From: Topomyia yanbarensis
Taxonomy: Eukaryota; Arthropoda; Insecta; Diptera; Culicidae
Direction: 5' to 3'
Assembly (NCBI RefSeq): GCF_030247195.1
Contig: NC_080671.1
Coordinates: 417,084,044 to 417,148,043, forward strand
Length of the DNA stretch: 64,000 nucleotides
A program made the position numbers and the translations under genes. Position 1 is the first letter of the stretch, and the number at the start of each line of letters is the position of its first letter. Below the pieces are notes generated by a model, which did not search any database, was not told the origin of the DNA, and was given only the letters and a program-made list of their open reading frames with translations. Of the stretch, positions 23,048 through 34,088 are shown one piece after another.

Positions 23048-24488
23048 GGGCATTGCAAAAAATTTTTTTTTTGAATTCTCAAAGGCCCCCCCTCTCATAT
23101 TGTGACAAATGTCAAAGTAAGCTCAGATGCCAAATTTCACATCATTTGGACAATAATAGACCCCCGCCCACTTCGTTTGAAATTTTTTGAAATTGGTCGT
23201 ATGGGAAAATATGGTGGAAAAATACATTAAATGCTATAACTTTTGAAGTAGCAATCAGAAAATTACAATTTATGCCTTTTTTGGAAGGAAATATTCTTAG
23301 TATTTAAATGGAGATATTTTTGTTTCTAGGAAAATACGGAAAAGTGGGGTACTGGGTCATTTTGGCCCCAAAATCCCCTATTTTTAATGATTTTTCTACT
23401 CCGTGATGCAAATCATACATATTTTGTAGTTTTTCTAATGTGAAAAAATCTCAGAAATCGATCGGAACCCTTTTGACCTTAGTCCGAATACGAGAAGTTG
23501 GGGTTATAGGGCTTTTTGTCATTCATATTAAATTTTATCATTTTCTCATGCATATATCTCTATTATTCTTCAATCAATTTTCATAAAATGTAACTTGTTG
23601 AACGTGTAAAATTCTGAGGAATAAAACAAAAATGAAAACGTTAAAGGTAAAATTCAGAAACATCAAACTTTTTGATATTGACTCTACAAAACTCATTTTT
23701 TTCATTGTTTGTCCTAATACCTCAACTTCCCCTATTTTTCCAGGAATGAAACTTTTCTCATGTGATCCCTAAGCATATTTTACACTAAAAGTAGTAATTT
23801 AAATAAGAATTTTGTTGTTAAATGGAGTTTATATGTGCGATTTTATGATAAAAATGTGAAATCGACACTATATGTCAAATAATTTGATGTTCCTGAATTT
23901 TACCGATAACGAAGCTATTTTTGTTATAATCCTAAGGATTTTCCACGTTTAATAAGGTATAGCTTATGAAAATTGAGTGAAGAATAATAGAGATATATTT
24001 ACGAGAAAATGATGAAGTTTAATATGAATGACAAAAGGCCATATAACCCCAACTTCTCGTATTCAGAAAAAGGTCAAAAAGGCTCCGATCGATTTTTGAG
24101 ATTTTTTCACATTAGAAAAACTACAAAATATGTATGATTTGCATCACGGGGCAGAAAAATCATTAAAAATAGGGGATTTTGGGGCCAAAATGACCCAGTA
24201 CCCCACTTTCCCGTATTTTCCTAGAAACAAAAATACTAAGATTATTTCCTTCCAAAAGAGGTATAAATTGTAATTTTCTGATTGCTATTTCAAAAGTTAT
24301 AGCATTTAATGTATTTTTCCTCCATATTTTCCCATAGTACCAATTTCAAAAAATTTCAAGCGAAGTGGGCGGGGGTCTAAAATTGTCCAAATGATGTGAA
24401 ATTTGGCATCTGAGCTTACTTTGACATTTGTTACAATATGAGAGGGGGGGCCTTTGAGAATTAAAAAAAAAATTTTTTTGCAGTGCCC
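23048..24488. mobile_element. 1.44-kb foldback element inserted in the R1 LINE
   Basis: The two halves are inverted copies. Arms of about 640 bp (23048 to about 23700 and about 23850 to 24488) flank a spacer of about 150 bp. Ends are GGGCATTGCAAAAAA and, inverted, GGGCACTGCAAAAAAA. TA occurs at 23046-23047 and again at 24489-24490, a likely target duplication. Arm landmarks are CCCCCGCCCACTTCG, CCCCAAAATCCCC and CCCCAACTTCTCG. No transposase is present. TA targeting suggests mobilisation by a Tc1/mariner-type or similar enzyme. Arm-to-arm similarity is high outside and falls toward the centre. Confidence 0.85.
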
Positions 24489-24490
24489 TA

Positions 24491-24890
24491 TTGATGGCCG
24501 TACGAGTTGCGAGTGCCTACAGAACAATATCGCCGGGATGATCCCCATCTGCATCACCCTGGCGGAGGACGTGGAATGCTATCAGCGGAGAAATGCACGT
24601 AACGCTAGGAGATTGGTCCGAGCGGACTCGTTCGCTAAATGGCAGCAGGAGTGGGACAACGCGGAGAAAGGAAGGTGGAGCCACCGACTCATCCCAAATG
24701 TGTCGGCTTGGGTACATAGGAAGCATGGAGAGGTGAACTTCCATTTGACGCAGTATTTGTCCGGGCACGGATGCTTCCGGAAGTACTTGCATCGGTTTGG
24801 ACATGCTTCGTCACCGATTTGCCCGGAGTGTGCGACTGTACAGGAGACACCGGAACACGTGGTCTTCGAATGCCCTAGGTTCGAAGAAGC
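24491..24890 (+). pseudogene. R1-clade ORF2 C-terminal segment with zinc motif
   Basis: The frame resumes after the foldback element. It reads YQRRNARNARRLVRADSFAKW, then GRWSHRLIPNVSAWVHRKHGE and the CCHC-like CPECATVQETPEHVVFECPRF. This is the usual R1/LOA-type tail thought to bind nucleic acid. It is broken at about 24890 where the inverted duplication begins. Confidence 0.75.
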
Positions 24891-25222
24891 TCGTAGGCGG
24901 AATTTCTCTCGAAACCCGATTTGTGGCTTCTTGTTTGTTACTTCGCCACTTCCTCTGCAGCTTGGAGAGTATGCTCGTAACCACTCTGTTGACAGCGTTC
25001 CAGGTATGTTCGTCGCGGCACATCTCTTCGACGATATTGTCCACTGTCATACCAGGTATACGGTATGACAGTGGACAATATCGTCGAAGAGATGTGCCGC
25101 GACGATATGGAACGCTGTCAACAGAGTGGTTACGAGCACACTCTCCGAGCTGCAGAGGAAGTGGCGAAGGGACCAACAAGAAGCCACAAATCAGGTTTCG
25201 AGAGAAATTCCGCCGCTGGGGA
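24890..25222. repeat. Inverted duplication of the R1 ORF2 end
   Basis: About 165 bp at 24890-25055 are the reverse complement of about 25060-25222. The sense copy is the right one (TVDNIVEEMCRD on the plus strand). Only about 8 bp separate the arms (GTCATACC, AGGTATAC, GGTATGAC), so the transcript would form a long hairpin. Confidence 0.8.
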
Positions 25223-25925
25223 ACTCTCCGACGGTGTAGACTCGGTACACCGCCGGGGACCAGTTGAGTAGTACGCGACATAGCGCCGGGTTTGGGTAGT
25301 CGGAGCGCCAGTGAACCGGACGTCAGGCTTCACCGAAATCACCGGACTGACTTCGACACCCTCCTGGTTAGCTCGTGAGTAGGCTAGATCAACCGCCGGG
25401 CACTAGATCGAGACGAAGCTAAATGGCTCGCGGAAACGAACATCAGCATCGGGAGAAATCTACCGCTCGGTTTCGGGAGAATCTCTTTCGCCGGGGATTT
25501 CTCCGTCGGAGTAGGCTAGATCGGGGACTAGGCCGAGTAGTTCGCGAACAAGTAAGGGAAGTAGAGCGAAATGAAAGGTGAGGGGAACCAAAGGACCTAA
25601 AGGAGTTGCGGCTCTAAATGGCACCGGACAGGGAGCCAAAGGGTTTAAGAATTTGTGGTGCTAAAACCAAAGAAGAATCGGTATCGGGAGAACTTTCTTC
25701 GCCGGGGAACTTTCCGTCGGCGTAAGCTAGATTTGGTGCCGGGGATTAGACTGAATAGACCGCGACGAGATACCACCAGTCGCAGGTCGTCGGGGCACCA
25801 GAGAAACGCACGCCCTGCTCCACCGGAATCGCCGAACTGACCGCGACTCCTGGTGGGTTGGTTCGGTTTCGGGAGAACTTCTCCCGTCGGGGAATTCTCC
25901 GTCGAACTAGGCTTCGGAGTTCGTA
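25205..25925 (+). repeat. Repeated motif in the R1 3' UTR
   Basis: A CGCCGGGGAACTCTCCGTCG-like block recurs near 25205, 25490, 25700 and 25887. It is followed in most copies by a GTAGGCTAGATC-type string. Spacing is irregular, about 190-285 bp. The stretch is GC-richer than its surroundings and non-coding. Confidence 0.65.
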
Positions 25926-25958
25926 GTTCGCGAACAAGTCGCGGGAGCTCAACGAGTA

Positions 25959-26211
25959 AGGGTGCTTACAGAGTGGCGGCGAGAAGCTGAGCTGGGTCTG
26001 GAACTGACATTAGAGTGCGAGATGCGAGAAACCTGCTTACTGCAAACCAAAGGAAGGATGTCAGAGTGAAAGCGGAGCGGATCGGCGCCGAATGCCTTCT
26101 TTTACTCTGACAGGCTCTATTTGATATGCTGCGAGCAGGTTTCTCGCATCTCGCATCATACTGTCAGTACAAGCGCCCGCTCAGCTTCTCGCGGCCACTC
26201 TGTAAGCACCC
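25959..26211. mobile_element. 253-bp MITE, TAA target duplication
   Basis: Arms of about 80 bp begin GGGTGCTTACAGAGTGGC and end with its complement. TAA stands at 25956-25958 and 26212-26214. The interior holds a second nested hairpin (TGTCAGAGTGAAAG near 26068 against TTTTACTCTGACA near 26100). A 3-bp TWA duplication is typical of PIF/Harbinger, a tentative call. The element sits in the 3' UTR of the R1 LINE. Confidence 0.8.
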
Positions 26212-26287
26212 TAAGTCGTGCTGAATAGTACGAGAAGGGATTTGCGGTGCTGAATGGCACAAGCGAGCCGAAGGGATCGGTAAATTA

Positions 26288-26317
26288 GACAATCTGAAGT
26301 GCCGCCCAGATTGTCTT
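26288..26317 (+). other. 10-bp perfect hairpin in the R1 3' UTR
   Basis: AGACAATCTG and CAGATTGTCT flank a 10-base loop. It lies near the 3' end of the LINE, where RT-recognition structures can occur. A function is speculative. Confidence 0.5.
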
Positions 26318-26480
26318 CGTAGGGGAAGAGCACTGATGAACTAGTGGTGTGTCGAGTAGTGCTGTAACCCTACCGAAGAAACTAAATTCAAAGTAGTTGA
26401 AATGGAGTGAGTGCTATGTAGAGCAGTGGTTTTTAGCGGGTCGGTTGATGGCAAGCCCAAACCCATTCGCTGAGTAGGGT

Positions 26481-26823
26481 TTTGTACATTTTTTTCCTGC
26501 ATTCTCAGCGCTTTTTTGAAAAAAAACGGACACGCACCCACACTTCTTTCGCTACCACATTGTGAATCAAAAGAAATTAACGTATTTCGACAACTATTTG
26601 CTGTAAATTCCTGAAGGATACGAAAACAAACTGTTCATTATTACTTTTAAAATGTTGCATGAGCAAGGCGTATGGCCAACAATAATCGATGGAATGTGGT
26701 ATACTTGAAGAAAAACACTGGTCGATAGATATTATGTTTCGTAAAATGTAAAATTCCTTCGGTTTATGTTAGAAATAAACTCAGCACACGAGAAAATCTG
26801 GAGTGAAAAAAAAATTATTACAT
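26481..26823. other. 3' flank of gene C
   Basis: The region downstream of gene C exon 2. Near 26685-26790 it resembles the 3' flanks of genes A and E (AATCGATGGAATGTGGTATA, similar to strings near 20-45 and 60070-60090). This suggests a duplicated 3' UTR. No other feature is seen. Confidence 0.4.
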
Positions 26824-27541
26824 TTAATAATGAGCATTTTCACAAGTATAACAGTAGCAATATCCAGGTGCTTTATTGCATTGTGGTTTTAAACCAATTC
26901 TCGGGTTGGGATCAGAAGAAAATCCTTCGGGCATATCATACTGCTTGCCAGATTCTTGCATTGAAGAACACATTAGAATCTCGAAAGCTTCAGATTTTGT
27001 TAGAAGCTCGAAACCAACGAGCTCTGGAGCTAGTACGGATGGCTTAATAGCACGGAATCGGATACGGTGTAGAGCGTCAAGAATGGTTGGGCCGGCTCGT
27101 TTGAGATTTTCGTCGTTATCAGAATCAACCTTAACCTTCTTTGGCGGAGGATGCTCCTCGGACTGATTTGGACGCGATAGACGATTCCGTTCAGCATACC
27201 GCTTGACGGCTCGAAAGAGATCTAACTCAGAGTTGACAGTTAAAGAAGTCTGATCCAATATGGTGATTATTGTACTGAGGTCGGCATCAAGAAATCCATT
27301 GGTGACGATCATAGCATTCGTGTTTTTACACATGGTTCCCAGGCAGATACTCATCAGTTTCGATTCTTCATAAAATTTGGCGAATTCGTAGACCTGGCAA
27401 ACGCTGACAGCGGCTTGATGAGATTCCAAATATTCAATGCACTGAGCAACAACACCTGGCAACATATATTTCTTAGCAGCGTAATAAAGATTGATTGCCT
27501 CAGAAACCGCAGCTATGGCCAGTTGATCCGTATAAATGTAC
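26824..27541 (-). CDS. BTB-BACK protein C, exon 2 (BACK domain and tail)
   Basis: The acceptor TTGCAG|GTACAT leaves the exon starting at 27541. The BACK domain starts YIYTDQLAIAAVSEAINLYYAAKKYMLP, then VCQVYEFAKFYEESKL, LDADLSTIITILDQ and ILDALHRIRF. The linker has PPPKKVKVDSD, close to a classical monopartite nuclear signal. The tail has QCNKAPGYCYCYTC. No exon 1 occurs within 20 kb. The next one on this strand is at 48619-48902, and joining it gives 284 plus 718 nt, exactly 334 codons including stop, with the family junction (M-L-T-Y-I-Y-T). The intron would be 21,077 bp and full of transposons. Alternatively both pieces could be orphan exons. The frame is undamaged, which favours a live gene. 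Confidence 0.75.
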
Positions 27542-27611
27542 CTGCAAGTGAGAAGTACGCTTAGTAGAAGGTACAGACAACTACGAAGAATATGTAACAT
27601 AGAGAACACAT

Positions 27612-28774
27612 TAACTAAAAGGAACAGATTTCTCGATTATTTTATATTTCAAACATTTATTTATGCCCAAGCGGCCTCATTTGGGTAGGCGATAAAAAAG
27701 AGACTTTTCATAAAAATTTTAAGCGCTGTTGCTGCCCACGTAGCGTTATGGTTTCAGGAACTCTGGCAGAGTGTACGGGAGAATAGCAGTTTGATTCTAG
27801 CAAATGCTTTATTAAATTTTAAAAGAAGAAAATCATACGATCCGATAGATACTCATGATCCAAATAATGCAAAAAAGTTCCTGGAAAAACTATCGACCCA
27901 AGGATGCAAAATGCCTACCTTTTCCACGGCTGTAATTTTTCTGCCTACATTCTCATTTCTCTCTCGATGCTGCTGTCATTCGCTAGTGCAGGACGCCCAG
28001 GGCTGTACGGCTGCCTGTGTGTAAAGCAGTAACATGACAGAAAACTACTGTCCCCAGTACAGCCACCAGACGCGAGCGGTACAGCTTCTCTTTCCTTATT
28101 TTACATTTTTTAATATTTTCAATCTTTTTAATATTTTTATTCAAAAATGACTACAATGAATGCGGCTCATTTACGCCACGGCCGGCATCAACGCTTTCGT
28201 GTGCGGGACTCTCCCTTTGACTATGCAGAGAAAAATGTACAAAGCGAGAGAACAAACTTTACTACGCCACACTCTCACCGAGCAGTCGGAGTACAGCAGC
28301 AAAACAAAAATGTATTCTACTGCTGTACGGGAAAATGTACTCGATTTGGCTACTGTTCTGGCAAGAGCTGTAGTGATGCGTCGCTGTAGCGGGCTGTACG
28401 GCTTGTGCAAATGAAAATATATCGAAAAAAATGTAGTTTATCGGTACCGTTGGCATCCCTGTATCGACCTATTTGAATACTGCTTTCGGAAAAATAGGTT
28501 CTGTAAGTTATGGCTGAAACGGTGAAAACTCGCCGTGTCAGGGTTTGTTCGTTTTACGATTTGCACTCCGTGTTTCTGAGCAAACGACTAGTCCCCGTAA
28601 GAAAAGGAGAAACAGCCAATTTTGGACAATTTTTGCATTACGTAATTTATGAATGGTCTTCTGGGTGTTTTTAAGTCTCTTTATTAGCACCTACAGGGGT
28701 ACGCTGTAACAAATGGGTGCGCGACGTTAGGCATAATACATGTTGGTCATAATTGCAAAATAAAGATTTTAACC
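27612..28774. other. Intron sequence, unrecognised repeat-like
   Basis: No coding is supported. A GGCTGTACGG motif recurs at about 27990 and 28395, and TGTACGGGA occurs at about 27775 and 28325, suggesting a decayed repeat. Open frames of about 80 codons on both strands are probably chance. Confidence 0.3.
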
Positions 28775-28777
28775 TTA

Positions 28778-29078
28778 GGGACCATCCATAAATGACGTAG
28801 CATTTTTGAGTGCTTTTTAGCCCCCCCCCCCCATTGTAGCATATCGTCACAAACCTCTAAATACCCCCTGGTAATTACGTAGCTTGGCGGTAACTCTCCC
28901 CCCCCCCCCCCTTGTCACGGCAATTTTTTTTAAAAAAATTCAAAACGATGTTAGTTATTCCCCTTTAAAAAAGCTACGTATCATGACATGACCCCCTACC
29001 CCCCTGTCGTCACACATCATCACAAAATACAAAACTCCCCCTCCTCCATATAATGCTGCGTCATTTATGGATGGTCCC
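28778..29078. mobile_element. 301-bp MITE with GGGACCATCCATAAATGACG ends
   Basis: The ends GGGACCATCCATAAATGACG and CGTCATTTATGGATGGTCCC are inverted. TTA flanks both sides (28775-28777, 29079-29081). Runs of 12-14 C residues occur inside. A related, larger element lies at 44233-44979. TTA duplication suggests PIF/Harbinger-type movement. No transposase is present. Confidence 0.85.
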
Positions 29079-29329
29079 TTAGGCTTATTTTTTCATACGT
29101 TTATTTGACACGGAATTTGCAAAAGCTTTTTACGCCAATTTCTTTTTTTACATAGCACGTTACAAAAATCTTTAAGACTAATTTTAGCTATACTAGTAAT
29201 TTGTCTAAAACTAACACTGAAATCACTTTATTGTTTGCTTTTTACCTTATATTGTTGTATTTCATAATGATCTTGTATTTTCCAGTGTATTTATTTACTT
29301 TTTTTCTGTTATTGTTTAAACTTAAAAAC

Positions 29330-29770
29330 TGAATATTCTAGGACACTTTAATTGGTGAATGATTAGCCTTGGATGAGAGTATGAGGAGATGAATTTAATT
29401 AAATTTTGACAGACGCTGTTTTTAGAAAATGATAGATAAGTTCCATGTATAGAGGATCGCGATACGCCAATATGCCTCTAACAGGAACATGGATTGGTCA
29501 TCGTCGGACTTGTAAAGAATCTACTAATTGTGATCTGGCTTCACGATATTCAGTGCAGGACCAAACAACATGCTCAATGTCGTGGTAACCCTCTCCACAA
29601 GCACAATGATTACCCTCAGCGAGCCCAATACGACGGAGATGCGCACCTAAACTATAATGATTGGACATGAGCCTAGACATCACACAGATGAAGTCCCGAC
29701 TTACATCCAATCCTTTGAACCATGCCTTCGTTGATACTTTAGGGATAATTGAGTGTAGCCATCGTCCCAG
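29330..29770 (-). pseudogene. I-clade LINE ORF2 tail and 3' UTR (downstream half)
   Basis: The minus-strand sequence reads GRWLHSIIPKVSTKAWFKGL, then DVSRDFICVMSRLMSNHYSL and a CCHC-like CACGEGYHDIEHVVWSC. This is the C-terminal zinc motif after RNase H in I-clade ORF2. Its upstream partner begins at 34089. Residues read further upstream of GRWLHSI are foreign, marking the insertion point at 29770/29771. The 3' end near 29330 is approximate. Confidence 0.75.
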
Positions 29771-31839
29771 GTGGGAGAGGAAAATGGATCTTAGCCGCCA
29801 ACTGAGTCGTAGTTTTTGGTGCTCTCTAAAGTTGTTAAATTTGAAGTGATTTGCGGGTTGGAATGCCCAGAATAGTGTACCGAGTGATAAAACAAAGTGA
29901 TTCAATTCATTGTGATGCAAATTTATACAAATTTCCACTCGTGCGCAATGGAAATTTTTAGATTAAATTATAGCTAAGTTTGCTGAAAAGCGCAATTCTC
30001 AGCAGAGCTCGTGAAAGTGTTTGTGTATGTTCCGGCTCTCAATTGCGAATCTTCGTGGTAGTAGTAATAAAGAGCGAACCATTAACACTGCCAACGTGGA
30101 AGGTGTGTGTACGCCAAAGACTCTGCTGTATGGAGCATGGAGAGGAGCATCAAACCGATAAGTTTATTTTGAATTTATTCTTTTTGTGTTAGTGATGGGA
30201 GCTTGTATTTAGGATTTTTGGATTTTTGTTTTAGGGTAAAGTGCCTGTTTTCACCATGCTGGGGAGGGGCCTCGCTAGGTCGTTGGTTGCTCGGCCTGCG
30301 ATCGATGAGGTGCGTGCGGGTTGGCATCGACTACTTTTCTTCGTTGTTTGGAGCCGGGATAGTAACACGGGCGCTTTGAGAGCGGCTTGGTACTTGTGTT
30401 TGGGCGCAGCGGGGACTCGAGTCGGGATGGCGGACGCTGCTCTGGCCGGCGGCTTCGGGTGGGTGGGGTGTGATAGTGGAGGCATGGTGACGGTAGGCTT
30501 ATCGCCCTAGATTTCCTACGTGTTTTAACCGGTTGTAGTGTTCATTCGAGATGACCGGTTCTTTTGAGCGGCTCTCCATGGCAGTTTGTTTTGATAGCGC
30601 AGCTGCAGTACAGTGTGCATAGGTATGTTTTTTCCTGCTCTTTTGAGCTGTTTAGTTCGCATTTACACAATCGAGTGTTTTCCGCACACTGTTTCACAAA
30701 CTGAGCATATTTAATGCACACATAAATGGTTGCTCGTTGTTTAGAAGCGAGTGTGTTGGTGGGATTTAGTGTTTACGGGGTGTAGTGGATTCTTGTTTTA
30801 TTTTGTATTCGCAATGACAGTTGCGTGCAGGTTTGGTTTCGGGTTTGTTGTGGGCAGATTTGTACTAGTATAGCTTACCACCACTTTGAGGTAATATCAA
30901 TTTTTATTCTCACACTGCATTAGTGCAATGCTGATGTAGGAACGTAGACTCTTTTAGAGTTTGTTTATGATTTTGTCACCTGGTAGCGAAGCATCATCGG
31001 GAATGTAAATCGCTGGAATGGTAAATGCTTTACGAGTCAAAAGTTTATTGGGTTATTGAATCGGTGAATCGTTTGATATATTTGAAGGTTGTTGTTCGAA
31101 TTATGCACGTGGGTTGCTGGACCTACTTGAGTGCTGCTCTTGACGGAGTGGCTGTGGGTTTTGTTTCGGTACACAATTGTATTGCGCGCCCCAGTACATT
31201 GTATTAGTGTGACGAGAAATCACAGCTGTTCTTTTAGGAGCGGCGCTCGGCTGAGTTGATGGTGTTTCGGGCAACTTTTTGTGATGTCTGAATAATGGTT
31301 GTCGGATTTCATATGGATTAATGGGGAGCGGGGTTCATCGCATTTTTTCTGTGCATATTCGTTGATAGTGGGACAGTTCCTGGACTCCATTCGTTGCTAC
31401 ACTTGTTGCGGATAATTGTGGGACGGCCGCGTGTGTAGAGGGATGATTTTAGCAATGATGACAAGTGAACCGCATGAGAATCGAGTGCGAGCGCCCAATC
31501 TATTTCATTTTTGGGGTTCAGGATAAGAAAAATCAATGGCGTTTCGAACTAGCCTACTTTCATACAACATGTAATAAGACTACTTGTCACGTGTAAATGT
31601 CTACCGATCGGAAAATCAAGCACAGGTTAACATAAATAACTCACTCCGGATAGCCGGCTGTTCGGAAAATGCATTATTTCTTTTCTCGCGCGAAAATAGA
31701 TGAATAGATGTCTCAATTACACTTTCTAGTAGTCTTGTGTAACTCGAAGTCTGTGTCTCGCGCGCTCATTTTACAAAGCCTATACTTTATCCTTTTATGT
31801 AACGCCTCGCGAAGAGATGAGTGTTAGGATGCGTATTCG

Positions 31840-32236
31840 AACGGCATTCATTTTTTTACTGGAGGTTGTGCACCAGAGGGCTTTGATTTGAAATGAAAAT
31901 ACAAAGCGCGTGAGTACTTGGCTGGATCACAATGTCTACCGGAATGTTTCTCTAGCTACTAGCATCAGTTCTCTCCTGCGACACTTGTGGATGATGCAGG
32001 GAATTCCTCGGTCATGGTAGTCACGGGTGTTGAACTAACATTCCTTCCCATCCCATGGTTGGCCTGCATGGGCGTGGCCGTCTACGTTGTTGATCATACC
32101 GTGATCTTAGTCTCTCTGGGTTGCACGTTGAGTGTGATGTACTGGTCCCGGCTATCATACAATCGGTTCAGTGTGCAACTTCAGCGGGTTTTGATCAGTC
32201 ACGGGAGACTCACGTGCGGTCAACTAAGCTAAGCTA
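31840..32236 (+). repeat. Family A 3' segment, plus orientation
   Basis: It matches the reverse complement of about 17040-17480 (CTGGAGGT, GAGTACTT, CACTTGTGGATG, GCAACTT, CACGGGAGACTCAC) and ends in CAACTAAGCTAAGCTAA, the family tail. Confidence 0.6.
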
Positions 32237-33829
32237 ATCCAAATATTTACGTCACTAGGATACAGTAGTGTTGGGTTAATTTGCCAGTAAAATGTTAGGT
32301 TTTGCTTTGTGGGTGTTTTACTATCCCTATGATACGAGCCTGTTTTACACAGGGTACTGCACATACCTTCGGCTCTGAACTCGGATTACAGCATCATTGC
32401 ATTCCACCCAACGAAATTGGAACAGGGGTTTTTGTATTTTACCGTACGCTTGTTTTTTTGTATGTCGCAGGAAAGTCTGCTATTTCTACCTGTGACCTAT
32501 TCGGGTGGATAATAATGTACTATAAGCTTACTCCAATCCGATTCCGCTCCGCTTCTGTCCAGTCCTATTTGGTGCTGATTCAATACTGTACATGGGCATC
32601 GTTATTCTTCCGTATATTTTATATGCGCGCGTTCACACTTGTCCTTACAATTGTAGATGCGGGCGTATGGTTGAGTGTTGATGTCCTTGCGCGGTGACTC
32701 CCATTTCTCATGCAAGTTTTATTGGTCTGTGTATTGAGTGTGCGGCGGTGATGTTGAGGTGGTTTGGTGCACAATCCTATTGTTGAGATAGTGCGGTGAT
32801 TCGGTTGACCGCATTGGAATAGGCGTTTTTCTCGATCAACGCCTTCAAGGCTGGTACCAAGAATGCCTCACGGATCGCTCAAGCGTTCCCTTTTTTCGTT
32901 TGAATGCTCGTTGGTTTGTCTGGTCTTTTACTCGTCTATTTTGGAAGGTTTTGGTTGTAAGTTTTTTTTGTACAATTAAGGACGATTTTTCAAAAAGAAA
33001 GCTTTTTTTGTTAAAATTTCCACCATCTTGTTTATAATTAATATAATAACATATTAATGAATTTTTGAAGGGGGATGGGTCGTGGACTGGATGATTTTAT
33101 GTGGTTTGGGGCCCTTTTAAATTATTAATTTTCGGTGAACGTGCGAGCGCCGGTTCATGGTGCGGCACCATGTTGCATCTATTTTGTGCATTGGCAACTT
33201 CGTGGTTCTTTGAGGGAGTGGGGAACGGGATTTCGCATACAACTGTTTTGTAGTTTGCAAGGAAGCTGTAATCCGTTTTGCCTTTTTAACATGTCGGAGG
33301 GTGAAGTAAGACACTCCTATGTCCCCTTAAACTTAAAAGAAATTCTATATATATATATAGAATATCATCATCATCTTTCACAACTGTAATTCTTTCAACT
33401 ATCTCATTTTTTATACTTATCTAGTACTCAGTATAACCAATAGTTAGCATAACAATAAATAAATCGCGCGCGGTAATGATTGTTTAGAACCGGCACTTTA
33501 TTGTTGCAATTCAAGATTAGTAACAGTTCCTCTTACTACGACACCACTCTACCACTTAGATTCGGAATTTTATTCAAAAGATCGCCGGGAAAACTTTACA
33601 CAGACACGGCAGAATACACAAAACATTCGCGGCGTGATGAAAAATTGAACGATATCGATTTATTAAAATATAAGCAATACTCCGGCTATCCGGAGTTTAA
33701 TTTGCATATTTAACCAATCGCATTAATACAACAAATGATAAATCTCCCAAATTCTCGGCAGCCGGCTGCCCGGAGCAATTTTCACATGATAACGCTACCG
33801 GCACACTTACTAACAAATATCCCCTCCCG

Positions 33830-34088
33830 TGATACATGTGGAGATGCAGCGGATTCCTCGGTCTCTAGCAGCAACATGTATCGGACTAACATTCCTTCCT
33901 TCCCCAGAAGATCTGCATTCGGACGTGGCCGGCGTCGGTATTGATCAGCATGCAGGGATCAATATAATTGTACAATGTGGCTCATCGTGCTATTCCCAAG
34001 CATGTTGTTCCAATCAACATTTTACAATCTCAATTGGTTCTGGTCAATAACGGAGTAGCAACCACGGGCGATCTCTTATGCTTATGCT
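33830..34088 (+). repeat. Family A-related 3' segment
   Basis: GATACATGTGGAGATGCAGC, GGACTAACATTCCTTCC, GCGTCGGTATTGATCA and ACGGGCGATCTCTTATGCTT follow the family order. It ends directly at the 25-bp duplication. Confidence 0.5.

Larger units (their letters stand above)
19000..26480 (+). mobile_element. R1-clade LINE, decayed, with nested insertions
   Basis: The order on the plus strand is a possible 5' UTR, gag-like ORF1 with zinc knuckles, ORF2 with APE endonuclease and RT, a C-terminal zinc motif, then a long 3' UTR. Many stops and frameshifts break both ORFs. Nested inside are a foldback element (23048-24488) and a MITE (25959-26211), plus an inverted duplication (24890-25222). R1 elements classically target 28S rDNA. 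No rDNA is present here, so this belongs to a dispersed R1-clade lineage. Outer limits are approximate because no target duplication was found. Confidence 0.75.
29771..34088 (+). mobile_element. 4.3-kb non-coding block inserted in the I-clade LINE
   Basis: An identical 25-bp sequence (TAATTGAGTGTAGCCATCGT plus CCCAG) flanks the block at 29746-29770 and 34089-34113. The I-element reading frame continues correctly if the block and one copy are removed. The right end is TTATGCTTATGCT, a short tandem tail, and the last 260 bp match family A 3' ends. A long target duplication plus a tandem tail fits plus-strand retroposition. No convincing frame is present: the 131-codon frame at 32302-32697 has no recognisable domain. 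Two family A 3' segments lie inside, so the block may itself be composite. Confidence 0.55.

Noticed and set aside
32302..32697. 131-codon plus-strand open frame, hydrophobic
   Set aside because: No domain, no neighbouring exon and a location inside a non-coding repeat block; composition is explained by T/G-rich DNA.
33344..33362. TA dinucleotide run as a promoter TATA region
   Set aside because: Simple repeat inside a retroposon block with no downstream gene.
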